From: Streptomyces sp. Ncost-T10-10d
Lineage (GTDB): Bacteria; Actinomycetota; Actinomycetes; Streptomycetales; Streptomycetaceae
Direction: 5' to 3'
DNA length: 53,191 nucleotides
NCBI RefSeq assembly: GCF_900091955.1
Contig: NZ_FMDF01000016.1
Location: 1-53,191, forward strand
In this document: positions 8,276 through 16,938 of the stretch, in pieces
Position numbering within the stretch: the stretch's first letter is position 1
Layout of the letters: every line of letters starts with the position of its first letter
Program-made: the position numbers and the translations under genes
Notes under the pieces: model-generated
Databases searched by the model: none
What the model saw: the letters and a program-made list of their open reading frames with translations, nothing else
What the model was told of the DNA's origin: nothing

Positions 8276-9786
8276 ACAACCCCCTACCGTCGCCCACCAC
8301 CAACGAGCCCACCGCCCCTGCGTCAGCCGGCAAGGACAGCGCATCCGCGACAGTGGTGACGGTGACCGATCTCAGCATCCGGATCCCCGACGGACCCGTT
8401 CTGCTCCGGCCCACCAGCCTGACTGTCCGGGCCGGGGAGATCACCGCTCTGACCGGGGCCTCCGGATCCGGCAAGACCACCCTGCTGCGCACCCTGATCG
8501 GCCACCTTCCCGCTCGAGCCACCACCCACTGCACCACGTTCGACGTCCTGGGCCATCACGTCCCCAGCCTTGACCCGACGGCACTGCGGACCATGCGCCG
8601 CACCCAGGTCGCCTACGTCGGCCAGGACCCCGGCTCAGCGCTCAACCCCCGGATGAAGATCCGCCACCTCGTCGCAGAAACCGCCCCCACTGCGAGCGAA
8701 CAGGCCGTGCTTGACCTGCTGCGCGAATGCAAGCTGCCCACGGACGGCGGATTCCCCGACCGCAGGCCCAACGCGATCTCCGGCGGCCAGCAGCGCCGCG
8801 TCGCCCTCGCCCGCGCCCTCGCCCGCACCCCCGACCTGCTGCTCCTCGACGAACCGACCGCGGGACTCGACAAAGCGCTGCGCGACGACATCGCCAGTCT
8901 GCTGCGCCATCTGGCCACCTCGCGCGGTCTGGCCATCGTCATGGCCTGCCACGACCCCGAACTCGTCGATGCCTGCGCCGACCACGTCGTACAGCTCACC
9001 ACCGCGCAACCACGCCTCCCTCGACAACGCACACCGCTGACACAGCAGAAGGCCGAATCCGCGGACTCTCCCGTGGACGGGATCACGGCACAGTCCGTCA
9101 GCGTGACCTTCCGCGGCCGAGGCACAGCCCAACCGGCACTCGACAAGGTCGACTTCATAGCGCCCTCCGGCTCGGCGACCGCGATCATCGGGCCCTCCGG
9201 ATCCGGCAAGACCACCCTGCTGCGCGTTCTCGCCGGCCTGCAGCGGCCCGACGCCGGATCCCTCGTCCTTGACGGGCACCCGCTGGCCCATGCAGCCCGC
9301 AAGCGTCGTCGCGAACACCACCGGCGCATCCAGCTGGTTCCGCAAAACCCACTGGGCGCGCTCAATCCGTCCCGCACCATAGGCGCGGCCCTGGCCCGGC
9401 CCCTGCGCCGGCACACCGAGCTGACCAAGGCGCAGATCGCAGCCCGGATCACCGAACTGCTCGACCAGGTCGACCTGCCGGCCGACTTCGTCCACCGCTA
9501 CCCGCACGAACTCTCCGGCGGGCAGCGCCAGCGCGTCTCCATCGCCCGAGCCCTCACCGCCAACCCCGACTTCCTGCTCTGCGACGAGATCACCTCCGCG
9601 CTCGATCCCGACACCGCCATCGCCATCATGGAGCTCCTGCAACGCCTGCGCACCGAACACGACATGGCCATCACCCTCGTCAGCCACGAGACCCATCTGG
9701 TCGCCGCCTACACCGACACCGTGCACATCCTGGAAACGGGACGACTCACCGCGCACGGCCCCACCACGGCACTCATGCCAACCTGA
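8272..9786 (+). CDS. ABC importer ATPase, two fused nucleotide-binding domains
   Basis: A 504-aa protein carrying two complete ABC domains in tandem, replacing separate DppD and DppF subunits. Domain 1 has Walker A GASGSGKTT (about residue 63), signature ISGGQQRR and Walker B LLLLDEP. Domain 2 has Walker A GPSGSGKTT (about 306), signature LSGGQRQR and Walker B with DEI in place of the usual DEP (LLCDEITSALDPD). Both H-loops are present (CHDPE, SHETH). GTG at 8272 overlaps the preceding stop. It ends the iron-regulated operon; the following 412 bp have no gene. Confidence 0.9.
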   Translation: MNNPLPSPTTNEPTAPASAGKDSASATVVTVTDLSIRIPDGPVLLRPTSLTVRAGEITALTGASGSGKTTLLRTLIGHLPARATTHCTTFDVLGHHVPSLDPTALRTMRRTQVAYVGQDPGSALNPRMKIRHLVAETAPTASEQAVLDLLRECKLPTDGGFPDRRPNAISGGQQRRVALARALARTPDLLLLDEPTAGLDKALRDDIASLLRHLATSRGLAIVMACHDPELVDACADHVVQLTTAQPRLPRQRTPLTQQKAESADSPVDGITAQSVSVTFRGRGTAQPALDKVDFIAPSGSATAIIGPSGSGKTTLLRVLAGLQRPDAGSLVLDGHPLAHAARKRRREHHRRIQLVPQNPLGALNPSRTIGAALARPLRRHTELTKAQIAARITELLDQVDLPADFVHRYPHELSGGQRQRVSIARALTANPDFLLCDEITSALDPDTAIAIMELLQRLRTEHDMAITLVSHETHLVAAYTDTVHILETGRLTAHGPTTALMPT

Positions 9787-10198
9787 CCACCTGCGGTGCC
9801 TGCCGCACGCCGCAATCGCACCGGGGCACCGGCGTACTGATTGCGCCAGTGCGTGCCATCGGCCCTGGTGGGGTGGCCGTCTGGGGGCCAAAGTCCCGGA
9901 GAAGTCCCACAGATGCCGCCGCACCTCCTCTTGGTCTGCATTCGCGCAGGTCAGGAGAGGCGGCGGCATCTGCCGGTCAGATGTCGCGGCAAGGACCAGC
10001 GAGCCCATGGCGCGCTGTGTTGGATGATTGGGGGTCGCTGACCCGTACAGATGGCCTTTCGGCTGTTTCACGCTCGTGCCCATTGGCGCAACTGCAAGTA
10101 CCGGAGAAGTCCCAGGAATGTCCACGCGGAGGGCACTTCGGCTGACCAGTTGCACCGTCGGCATGGCTGTTATCCCGACGAACCGGCGTCTGGGACGC
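9787..10198. other. Gene-free stretch with hairpin and repeats
   Basis: I see no credible gene here: short frames lack coding bias or family motifs. It holds the murA-end-like repeat (separate entry), whose hairpin AGATGCCGCCG (9911-9921) / CGGCGGCATCT (9961-9971) could end transcription of the importer operon. It also holds a 14-bp direct repeat CCGGAGAAGTCCCA at 9896-9909 and 10101-10114. It separates the importer from a mobile-element-rich region. Confidence 0.6.
9889..9989. repeat. Left copy of murA 3'-end/terminator repeat (putative att site)
   Basis: Shares in the same order and similar spacing the blocks CAAAGTCCC (9889), TGCCGCCGCACC (9914), GGCGGCATC (9962) and ATGTCGCGG (9981) with 27337-27428. 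There, ATGTCGCGG belongs to the last codons of murA (R-D-I-stop on the minus strand) and the hairpin is the murA terminator. Here the similarity ends at the final codons; no murA coding sequence lies beyond. This is the pattern of an integration site at a gene's 3' end, or of a duplicated gene end. Confidence 0.55.
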
Positions 10199-11182
10199 TC
10201 AGCCGGGGACCCCTGCACCGATCCCCACCCGACACATGGACAGGGGAACGGTGTCGACGCTGCCCTCCGGGATTCCGATGACTTCGACAGCCACCCCTCG
10301 TGCTGCCAGGGCCTTCGCGGTCTGGGCAAGGGTGATCTGGGAGAAGCCGAAGACGGACTCAGGGGTCAGGTTCTCACGGTTCTTGAGCAGCATGGCAAGA
10401 ACGATCCGCCTGGGCGTGAAGTCGTCGGGAAGTACGCACCTGCCCCCGCTGAGCCGGGTGACCTTCGCAGTGAACTCCGCACGAACCCGGGCGGATTCCT
10501 GGAGCAGTTCCACCGCCACCCTGGCCTGGCTGAACAGGTGACTCAGCGGACCGGAACCGCCTGCGCGCTTGACGAGGACCAGGGTGCCGTCGGGCGTGAG
10601 CAGATCGCAGATCTCGACCTGGTCCCTGGGCCGGAGGGGATTGGTGACGTTCTTGGTGTCGAGGCAGAGCCAGCCCGGCCGCTCCTCATCGGCCACCCTG
10701 TTGTTGTACGTATTCTCGGACTCACCGTCGAGCCAGGCGGGCAGCGAGACGGAGGGAGCGGGAGGGAACAGGGCCGCCACAGTGGCCCGGCTCTCCGCCA
10801 CGTAGGCGGCCCCGCCCTCGTACCACTCGCCCTCCAGGAGGAAGAACCGCCTGGAGCCCAGCGAGGAGCCGACCTCCAGCCAGGACAGTGCGCTGGTCAC
10901 GGCGAGTGTGTCGACGACACCTGCCCGGCGGTCCCTGGCGAGGGTCACCGTTCCCTCGCGCAGCACCTTGAGGCGACGCCCGGGCGGCGCGAGCCGGGCC
11001 CGCATGAGTACGTAATCGAGGTCGAAGTCGTCGGAGCGCCAGGCGTCGATGCTGTTGATCCGCGTGATGTAGGCGGTGGCCTCCGTGTACGCCGCCTGGT
11101 GATCGGCGGGGACGATGGAGGAGATCCGTCCGTCGGCGGGCCGGCCGTGGACCACCTGGACACCTGAGCGCGCGGGTGGCAT
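10199..11182 (-). pseudogene. DUF6119/TIGR04141-like protein, N-terminally truncated
   Basis: About 327 codons resemble the C-terminal half of the sporadically distributed TIGR04141/DUF6119 family: GEWYEGG, a YNNRVA segment, LCLDTKNV, IEICDLLTPDGTLVLVKRA, then SHLFSQARVAVELL. These proteins occur in variable genome regions and are suspected of a defence role; their activity is unknown. Known members are much longer and the N-terminal part is absent here. Upstream the frame fuses directly into an IS5-type transposase scrap. ATG at 11182 is the first sensible start, with AGGAGG 22 nt upstream, too far to be convincing. Most likely a gene broken by an insertion and later deletion. Confidence 0.62.
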
Positions 11183-11195
11183 GTGGTGGGTCGTT

Positions 11196-11251
11196 GCCGT
11201 CGCACCTCCTTTCCCGCTTGCGTTTCGGCAGGTCGGCTGGGGTGCGACGGC
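11196..11251 (-). repeat. Perfect 11-bp inverted repeat before the DUF6119 remnant
   Basis: GCCGTCGCACC (11196-11206) and GGTGCGACGGC (11241-11251) enclose 34 nt. In the minus-strand transcript the hairpin would lie 13 nt before the ATG at 11182, and its 3' arm includes part of an AGGAGG. It could be a translation-control hairpin or an end of the decayed insertion element. I could not match it to a known riboswitch. Confidence 0.45.
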
Positions 11252-11299
11252 ACTACAGCACTGGAGCCCTCGGACATCCCGGAAGAGACTGGGGGGACG

Positions 11300-11580
11300 A
11301 CGCCTTGGCTCGCCGGCACAACCGGCCTCCCCTTTTCGGCCCGTGGCGGCGGCGTGCTGATGGGCGCGGACGATGATGGAGTCGATCTGCACCAGGCGGT
11401 CGATGTCACCGGCCGCGTCCGCGCGGGCCCGGATCTGCTGAAGAGCGTGAGTGAACACTCCATTGAAGGCGTGGCGGCGGAAACGCGTGCAGACCGTCCA
11501 TGGCCCGCAGTGGTCCGGCAGGTCACGCCATCAGATCCCGGTCCGGACAGACCCGTTGATGACCTTCCGGTCCGACACAC
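11300..11580 (-). mobile_element. IS5-family transposase remnant
   Basis: On the minus strand, two reading frames together give an IS5-type transposase N-terminal region: WWRDLPDHCGPWTV, then FTHALQQIRARADAAGDID and VQIDSIIVRAHQHAAATGRK (normally VDSTIVRAHQHAAGA...KGG). The V-D-S of that motif carries the first catalytic Asp (DDE). A frameshift separates the halves and the element stops after about 90 codons, so it is dead. It abuts the truncated DUF6119 gene and probably explains its missing 5' end. Confidence 0.72.
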
Positions 11581-11606
11581 GCGGATGTCCCGTTGTGGCC
11601 CGCGGT

Positions 11607-11665
11607 ATCAACGGAAGGTGAATCACGGCGATGTATCACCTCACCGTGATCCACCTTCCGTTGAT
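11607..11665. terminator. Long near-perfect hairpin after the M20 gene
   Basis: Arms of 22 bp (11607-11628 and 11644-11665) pair with one mismatch around a 15-nt loop; the outer 14 bp are ATCAACGGAAGGTG / CACCTTCCGTTGAT. It lies 35 bp beyond the stop of the M20 amidohydrolase. It could be a factor-independent terminator for that gene, although there is no U-run. It also borders the IS remnant, so an element end or operator is possible. Confidence 0.55.
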
Positions 11666-11699
11666 CTCTGCAAACGGCCCCTGGTTCCTCAACTTCCGG

Positions 11700-12986
11700 T
11701 CACTGTACGGCCCGTGGCGCCGCGCACAGCCAGGCGCCGGCCGCCGCGAGCAGGGCCCGTACCCCGGTGGTGACCGTCGGCTCGGGCACTGGGGCGAAGA
11801 GGGGGGAGTGGTTGGCCGGGACGCGGGGCGGGATGCCGTCGGTGACGAGGTCGGCGGAGGACAGGCCGGCGAACTCGGCGGGGTCGGTGCCGCCGAAGAA
11901 CCAGTAGACGGAAGGGGTTTCGAGGGCGGTGCCGAAGGCGCCGAAGTCCTCACTGCCGGTGACGCCGGTGGGCAGGGTGAACACCTGGTGTTCACCGAGC
12001 GCATCGGCCAGTGCGGTGCGTACGGTGGCGGTGGCCTCGTCGTCGTTGACGGTGACCGGGAAGGAATGGAAGCGGGTGATCTCCGGCTCCTTGGGGGCCC
12101 CGGATGCGGCGGCTTCCGCCCTGACGATCCGTTCGACTGCCGCGAAGAGCTGGTCGCGTACGGCCGGGGTGGTACTGCGGATGTTGATGCTGAGGTCGGC
12201 GGTGTCGGGGATGATGTTTTCCTTGGTGCCCGCGTGCAGCGAGCCGACCGTCAGCACCGCGGTCCGGTCGGCGGCCACTTCGCGGGAGACCACCGTCTGC
12301 AGGCGCATCACCACCGCGGCCGCGAGCACCACCGGGTCGACCGTGGCCTCGGGCCGGGAGCCGTGCCCGCCGCGCCCGAAGAGCCGTATCCGCAGGCTGT
12401 CGGACGCGGCCATCACCTGGCCGGGGCGCAGGCCGAGGAAGCCGACGGGTGCCGGGGCCACGTGCTGGGCGAGGCAGATGTCGGGGTGCGGGAAGCGGTC
12501 GGCGAAACCGTCTTCGAGCACGGCGGGCGCGCCGCCGACCTCCTCGGCGGGCTGGAAGACGGCGACCACCGTGCCGTGCCACGCGTCGCGATGCGCGGCC
12601 AACTGGCCGGTGGCGCCGAGCAGACACGTGACGTGCATGTCGTGGCCGCAGGCGTGCATGACCGGCACCTCGTTGCCGTCGGGGTCGATGCCGGTGGCGG
12701 TGGAGGCGTACGGCAGGCCGGTTTCCTCGCGTACCGGCAGGGCGTCCATGTCGGCGCGGAGCAGGACCACGGGGCCGGGGCCGGAGGTGAGGACGCCGAC
12801 GACGCCGGTGCCGCCGACGCCCTCGGTCACCTGCCAGCCCTGCGCGCGCAGGCGGGCCGCGACGAGGGCGGCGGTGCGGGTCTCCCGGAAGGAGAGTTCG
12901 GGGTGGGCGTGCAGGTCGCGGTAGAGGGCGAGCAGGTCGGGGAGGCGCTCGTCGAGTCCGGACAGCAGGGCGGGAGTCGAGGTCAT
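11700..12986 (-). CDS. M20 family amidohydrolase (zinc metallopeptidase)
   Basis: A 428-aa cytosolic enzyme of the M20D group (IAA-amino acid hydrolase / hippurate hydrolase / N-acyl-amino acid amidohydrolase). It would cleave an amide bond to release an amino acid. Metal-binding motifs are seen: RADMDALP (about 78), HACGHDMH (about 111-118), QPAEE, and the later HSP near the C-terminus. The dimerisation domain contains GRGGHGSRPE. ATG at 12986 has GGAG 6-7 nt before it. The divergent Lrp-type regulator 158 bp away suggests amino-acid-responsive control. Substrate cannot be told from sequence. Confidence 0.9.
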   Translation of the reverse strand: MTSTPALLSGLDERLPDLLALYRDLHAHPELSFRETRTAALVAARLRAQGWQVTEGVGGTGVVGVLTSGPGPVVLLRADMDALPVREETGLPYASTATGIDPDGNEVPVMHACGHDMHVTCLLGATGQLAAHRDAWHGTVVAVFQPAEEVGGAPAVLEDGFADRFPHPDICLAQHVAPAPVGFLGLRPGQVMAASDSLRIRLFGRGGHGSRPEATVDPVVLAAAVVMRLQTVVSREVAADRTAVLTVGSLHAGTKENIIPDTADLSINIRSTTPAVRDQLFAAVERIVRAEAAASGAPKEPEITRFHSFPVTVNDDEATATVRTALADALGEHQVFTLPTGVTGSEDFGAFGTALETPSVYWFFGGTDPAEFAGLSSADLVTDGIPPRVPANHSPLFAPVPEPTVTTGVRALLAAAGAWLCAAPRAVQ

Positions 12987-13144
12987 GTGTGCTCCAATGC
13001 GGGCTTGACGGTGCGGGCCGCAGCCTCGGTGCGGGCCGCGGAGGGCGGAGCGGACACACGGCACTCCTCATCACGAGGGGCCGGGCCTGGGCACCGGCCG
13101 GGAATGCCCCTACGATCTGAGGTATTGCCTGAGGAGGGGCCATA

Positions 13145-14200
13145 ATGCCGGAAAGCATCACTGAGGCCGTCGATCTGCCGGATCCCGACGATCGCTTCAC
13201 CGAGGCCGACCTCGCGCTGGTCGACGCGCTCCAGACGGCGCCGCGGGCCCCGTGGACCCGGATCGGCCGGGCGCTCGGTGTGGACGCGACGACCGCGGCC
13301 CGGCGCTGGGAACGGCTGTGCGCCCGCCGCCTGGCCTGGATCACCGCGTACGAGTCCGGCAAGGCCACCGTGGTCGCCTTCGTCGAGGTGCGCTGCCGGG
13401 CGGGCACGATGGAGTCCGTCACCGCCGAGTTGACCGAACTCCCGTGGGTGATCAGCGTCGACGAGACGGCCGGCGACTTCGATCTCTTCGTGTCCGTCGC
13501 GGCGGCCGACCTGCCCGCGCTCGGCCGCGCGGTGCACCGGGACATCGGCGGGCTGCCGGGCGTGCGCTCCACCCGGACCCGGCTCGGCATCACCGCGTAC
13601 GGGGAGGGCAGTGACTGGCGGATCCGGGCGATGGAGCCGGCCGGGCACGCCCAGTTGTCGCAGGGCCGGGCGTCGCGGCACCTCACGTACAGCTCGGAGC
13701 TGGGGCGGCGGCCCGCGCCCGAAGACCTTTCACTGATAAGGGAGTTGGGGACCGACGGGCGGCTCGGGCACACCGAGCTCGCTGCCGCCACCGGCCTGAG
13801 CGAGCACACCGCGCGGCGCCGGCTGACCCGCCTGATCCAGGCCGGCGACCTCACCTTCCGCTGCGATCTGGCGCATCCGCTGGCCGGGCTGCCGACGATG
13901 ATGATCTACCGCACGGTGGTCCCGCACACCCGGCTGGAACAGACCGGCCTGCTGCTGGCCCGGATGGAACAGGTCCGCCTGTGCGTCTCGGTCAGCGGGC
14001 CGCACAATCTGCTCGTCCTGGTGTGGCTGCACGGGCTCTTCGACATCGGCCCGTTCGAAACGACGCTCGCGCAGCGCTGCCCCGAGCTGGAGGTCAAGGA
14101 CCGTACGGTGGCGCTGCGTTCGCTCAAGCGCATGGGCTGGCTGCTCGACCTGCACGGGCGGGCGGTGCGCCGGGTCCCACTGGGGCCGCCGCAGAAGTGA
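13145..14200 (+). CDS. Lrp/AsnC family regulator with two AsnC-like halves
   Basis: A 351-aa transcription factor, about twice the usual Lrp length. Each half has a helix-turn-helix (LVDALQTAPRAPWTRIGRALGVDATTA, and LIRELGTDGRLGHTELAAATGLSEHTARRRLTRL) followed by a RAM-like ligand/oligomer domain. Such double Lrp proteins are common in Streptomyces. ATG at 13145 follows GAGGAGGGGCC, a strong ribosome site. It is divergent from the M20 amidohydrolase and most likely controls it and itself, with an amino acid or the amidohydrolase product as ligand (inference). A possible 35-codon sense tail (about 14203-14310) after its stop is not recognisable. Confidence 0.9.
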   Translation: MPESITEAVDLPDPDDRFTEADLALVDALQTAPRAPWTRIGRALGVDATTAARRWERLCARRLAWITAYESGKATVVAFVEVRCRAGTMESVTAELTELPWVISVDETAGDFDLFVSVAAADLPALGRAVHRDIGGLPGVRSTRTRLGITAYGEGSDWRIRAMEPAGHAQLSQGRASRHLTYSSELGRRPAPEDLSLIRELGTDGRLGHTELAAATGLSEHTARRRLTRLIQAGDLTFRCDLAHPLAGLPTMMIYRTVVPHTRLEQTGLLLARMEQVRLCVSVSGPHNLLVLVWLHGLFDIGPFETTLAQRCPELEVKDRTVALRSLKRMGWLLDLHGRAVRRVPLGPPQK

Positions 14201-14327
14201 TCTGGAACTCGTGGTCGTCCACTTCGGCTCGCGGGTCATGTCGCCCGCGGTACCGCCGGTCCCGCTCGTGCAGGCGTTCATGCGGATCGGAGTCCGCCCC
14301 GACGCGTAAAGCGTGCCTTGGAGAGAC

Positions 14328-14360
14328 GGAGTCCGTGACCGGGCGACGGCCACGGACTCC
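14328..14360 (-). terminator. Hairpin terminator of the MMPL gene
   Basis: GGAGTCCGTG (14328-14337) and CACGGACTCC (14351-14360) form a perfect stem, extendable by one more C-G pair, with a 13-nt loop. It lies 25 bp past the MMPL stop on the minus strand and also faces the end of the Lrp gene, so it may serve both convergent genes. Confidence 0.65.
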
Positions 14361-14385
14361 GGTCGGCTCATTGCCGGTCGTTCTG

Positions 14386-16647
14386 TCAGCGCGGGTCTTC
14401 CCTGAAGGCCCCGCCGACCGTGACGGGCAGGCCGGGGCCGTGCCCGTCCGTGCCCTTCTTCTGCCGGTCTGCCGAGAGCCGTTCGCCCTCGATGTCGAGG
14501 TCGGGCAGCAGCCGGTCCAGCCACTTCGGCAGCCACCAGCCCGCCCGGCCGACCAGGGCGAGGACCGCAGGGACAAGCGTCATACGGACCAGGAAGGCGT
14601 CGATGAAGACGCCGACGGCGAGGGCGAAGGCGATCGGCTTGAGCATGGTGCTGCCACCGGGGACGAAGCTCGCGAACACCGCGAACATGATGAGCGCGGC
14701 GGCGGTGACCACGCGGGAGGCGTGGCATGAGCCGGCCAGGACGGCCTCGCGGGGTGCGGCGCCGTGGACGTGTGCCTCGCGCATGCGGCTGACCATGAAC
14801 ACCTCGTAGTCCATGGCGAGTCCGAACAGGACCGCCATCACGAGGATGGGCAGGATGCTGACGACGGGGCCGGTCTCCGTGACGCTGAGCGCGCTCGCGA
14901 GCCAGCCCCACTGGAACACGGCCACGACCGCGCCGAACGTGGCGGCCACCGACAATAGGAAGCCGAGGCTGGCCTTCAACGGCACGACCACGGAACGGAA
15001 GACGAGCAGCAACAGCAGCAGGGACAGGCCGACGACGACGAGCGCGAAGGGGATCAGAGAGCTCGCCAGCCGGTCGGAGACGTCGATGTTCACGGCGGTC
15101 GTACCGGTCACCGACACCTCGGAGCCGGTCTGCTTCTGCCAGCCGGTGGCCTCGTGGCGGATGTACTGGACGAGGTCCTTCGTCTTCTGGTCCGAGGGTC
15201 CGGTCTTCGGTACCACCTGGATGACGGTCGCCTCGCCGTGATCGATGACCTGCGGCTCGCCGACCGAGGCGACGCCGTCGGTGGTCTTGAGGTCCTTGAC
15301 GAGCGTGGCGGTGGCCGCTTGCGAGTTCCCGGCGTGGGAGGTGTCAGCGAGAACGAGCAGCGGGCCGTTGAAGCCGGGACCGAACTTCTCGGAGACCAGG
15401 TCGTACGCCTGCCGCTGACTGCTGCCTGCAGGTGCGGAGCTGTTGTCGGGCAGGGCCAGTTGGAGGTCGCGGGCCGGTACGGCGACGGCCAGCAGGCCGA
15501 TCAGGACGGCCAGCAGGGTCAGCAGCGGCCGGCGGATGGCGATCCTGCCCCAGCGCTCGCCCATCGTCCTGCGCGCACCGTGCCCGCCGTGTTGCCCGCT
15601 GCCGTGGGCGGCCTGCTCGCGGCGGGCGGCGCGTGAGCCGGGCCTGGGACGCAGCCGTTCCCCGGCGAAGCCCATCAGGGCGGGCAGGAGTGTGGTGGAA
15701 ATGCCGACCGCGATGAATACGGCGGCTGCACCGCCGACGCCCATGACGGTCAGGAACGGGATGCGTACGACGGCCAGCCCGCACAGCGCGATGATCACGG
15801 TCAGGCCGGCGAAGACGACCGCGCTGCCTGCGGTGGCGGTGGCCCGGGCCGCCGACTCCTCGGTGTCCATACCGGTGGCGAGCTGGGAGCGGTGGCGGGA
15901 GAGGACGAACAGCGCGTAGTCGATGCCGACCGCAAGACCCAGCATCGACGCCAGCGAGGGCGCGGTGCTGGAAATGGTCAAGACGCCGGTCAGCGCCGAG
16001 AGGCCGAGCAGGGTCACGGCGACGCCGGTGATCGCCGTCAGCAGGGGCATGCCAGCGGCGAACAGCGAGCCGAAGGTGATCGTGAGCACGACGAGGGCGA
16101 CGGCGACGCCCAACAATTCCTTGGTGTGCCCGGTGCTCTTGCCGCTGCCGTAGGCAGAGCCGCCGACCTCGACCGTGAGCCCCGCATCCTTTGCGGGCCG
16201 GGTGGTCTTCTCCAGCGAGGTGAGGCTGTCGTCGTGCAGGTCGGCGCGGCTGACCTGGTAGCGGACCTGGCCGAGAGCGGCGGTGCGGTCCGGCGATATG
16301 ACCTTGCTCTGCACGGGATCGGTGACGCCGACAACCTGTGGGGCCTTGTCGGCTTCCGCCATGGTGGTGCTGACCGCTCTGACGTACTGCGGTTCGGTGA
16401 TGTGGTGCCCCTCGGGGGCGGCGAAGACTATCTGGGCGCTGGTGTCGGCCGCCGAGGGCAGCTCGTTCTTGAGGGTGTCCATCGCGGTTTGTGCCGGTGA
16501 GCCGGGGACCGTGAACTCGTCGTTGGTCGTGCCACCGAACGTGATCACGCAGGTGACCACCGCGGTCAGCACCAGCAGCCAGGCGGCCAGCACCGCCCGG
16601 CGATGCCGGAAGGCACCGCGACCGAGCCGGTAGAGGAGGGAGGCCAT
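14386..16647 (-). CDS. MMPL family (RND-type) membrane transporter
   Basis: A 753-aa inner-membrane exporter of the MmpL/RND superfamily with about 12 helices in two repeats. After helix 1 (RRAVLAAWLLVLTAVVTCVITFGG) comes a large external domain, then helices bearing LGLAVGIDYALFVLSRHRSQ. The second half carries the matching FGLAMDYEVFMVSRMRE. Asp-Tyr pairs in these motifs are the proton-relay residues of the family. ATG at 16647 has AAGGAG upstream; an upstream in-frame extension to 16767 lacks coding character. MMPL proteins export lipids or drugs; nothing nearby identifies the cargo and no regulator gene adjoins it. Confidence 0.9.
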   Translation of the reverse strand: MASLLYRLGRGAFRHRRAVLAAWLLVLTAVVTCVITFGGTTNDEFTVPGSPAQTAMDTLKNELPSAADTSAQIVFAAPEGHHITEPQYVRAVSTTMAEADKAPQVVGVTDPVQSKVISPDRTAALGQVRYQVSRADLHDDSLTSLEKTTRPAKDAGLTVEVGGSAYGSGKSTGHTKELLGVAVALVVLTITFGSLFAAGMPLLTAITGVAVTLLGLSALTGVLTISSTAPSLASMLGLAVGIDYALFVLSRHRSQLATGMDTEESAARATATAGSAVVFAGLTVIIALCGLAVVRIPFLTVMGVGGAAAVFIAVGISTTLLPALMGFAGERLRPRPGSRAARREQAAHGSGQHGGHGARRTMGERWGRIAIRRPLLTLLAVLIGLLAVAVPARDLQLALPDNSSAPAGSSQRQAYDLVSEKFGPGFNGPLLVLADTSHAGNSQAATATLVKDLKTTDGVASVGEPQVIDHGEATVIQVVPKTGPSDQKTKDLVQYIRHEATGWQKQTGSEVSVTGTTAVNIDVSDRLASSLIPFALVVVGLSLLLLLLVFRSVVVPLKASLGFLLSVAATFGAVVAVFQWGWLASALSVTETGPVVSILPILVMAVLFGLAMDYEVFMVSRMREAHVHGAAPREAVLAGSCHASRVVTAAALIMFAVFASFVPGGSTMLKPIAFALAVGVFIDAFLVRMTLVPAVLALVGRAGWWLPKWLDRLLPDLDIEGERLSADRQKKGTDGHGPGLPVTVGGAFREDPR

Positions 16648-16769
16648 GGAAACGTGCTCCTTGAAGGGGGATGTGCAGGGTTGAGCGGCACGTCGGGGGA
16701 TGAAGCCGCGTGCGGAAGCCGTGGTGCGCCGCATGTCCATGCCGAGATGCGGCGGCGTTCTGCTCATTC

Positions 16770-16938
16770 GGCCTGTGGCGTGAAGACGGTATTGACCAGC
16801 GGATCCGGGAACTCCTGTGCTGCCAGGCGCGGGAGAGAGCCCGGCGATTGGAGGCCCCGTCCCTCGTTATCACCGACACCCAGTCCGTCCGAGCGGCCAC
16901 CGGTGTCCCGAAGGCCACGACGGAACTGGACGCCGGCG
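16770..16938 (+). mobile_element. IS transposase fragment (IS5 type)
   Basis: About 56 codons on the plus strand read RIRELLCCQARERARRLEAP then SLVITDTQSVRAATGVPKAT and TELDAG. This matches the region around the first catalytic Asp of IS5-group transposases (usually SLAVIDTQSVHAAAGVP...GKDAGKK). Flanking sequence is unrelated and no terminal repeats are visible. A dead scrap between the MMPL and sulfatase genes. Confidence 0.7.

Noticed and set aside
9981..10060. Treating the left murA-like repeat as the end of a second murA gene
   Set aside because: Upstream of the final R-D-I-stop codons the sequence does not encode MurA in any frame, so only the gene end is duplicated.
10028..11167. 379-residue plus-strand open frame opposite the DUF6119 remnant
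   Set aside because: The minus strand shows recognisable family motifs, while this frame has only high-GC shadow composition.
12449..12631. Short Arg/Pro-rich plus-strand frame opposite the M20 gene
   Set aside because: Composition and position show it to be a frame shadow; no start signal.
14203..14310. Possible 35-codon sense tail after the Lrp gene
   Set aside because: It has sensible codons but no recognisable motif and no upstream body; it could be chance in GC-rich DNA.
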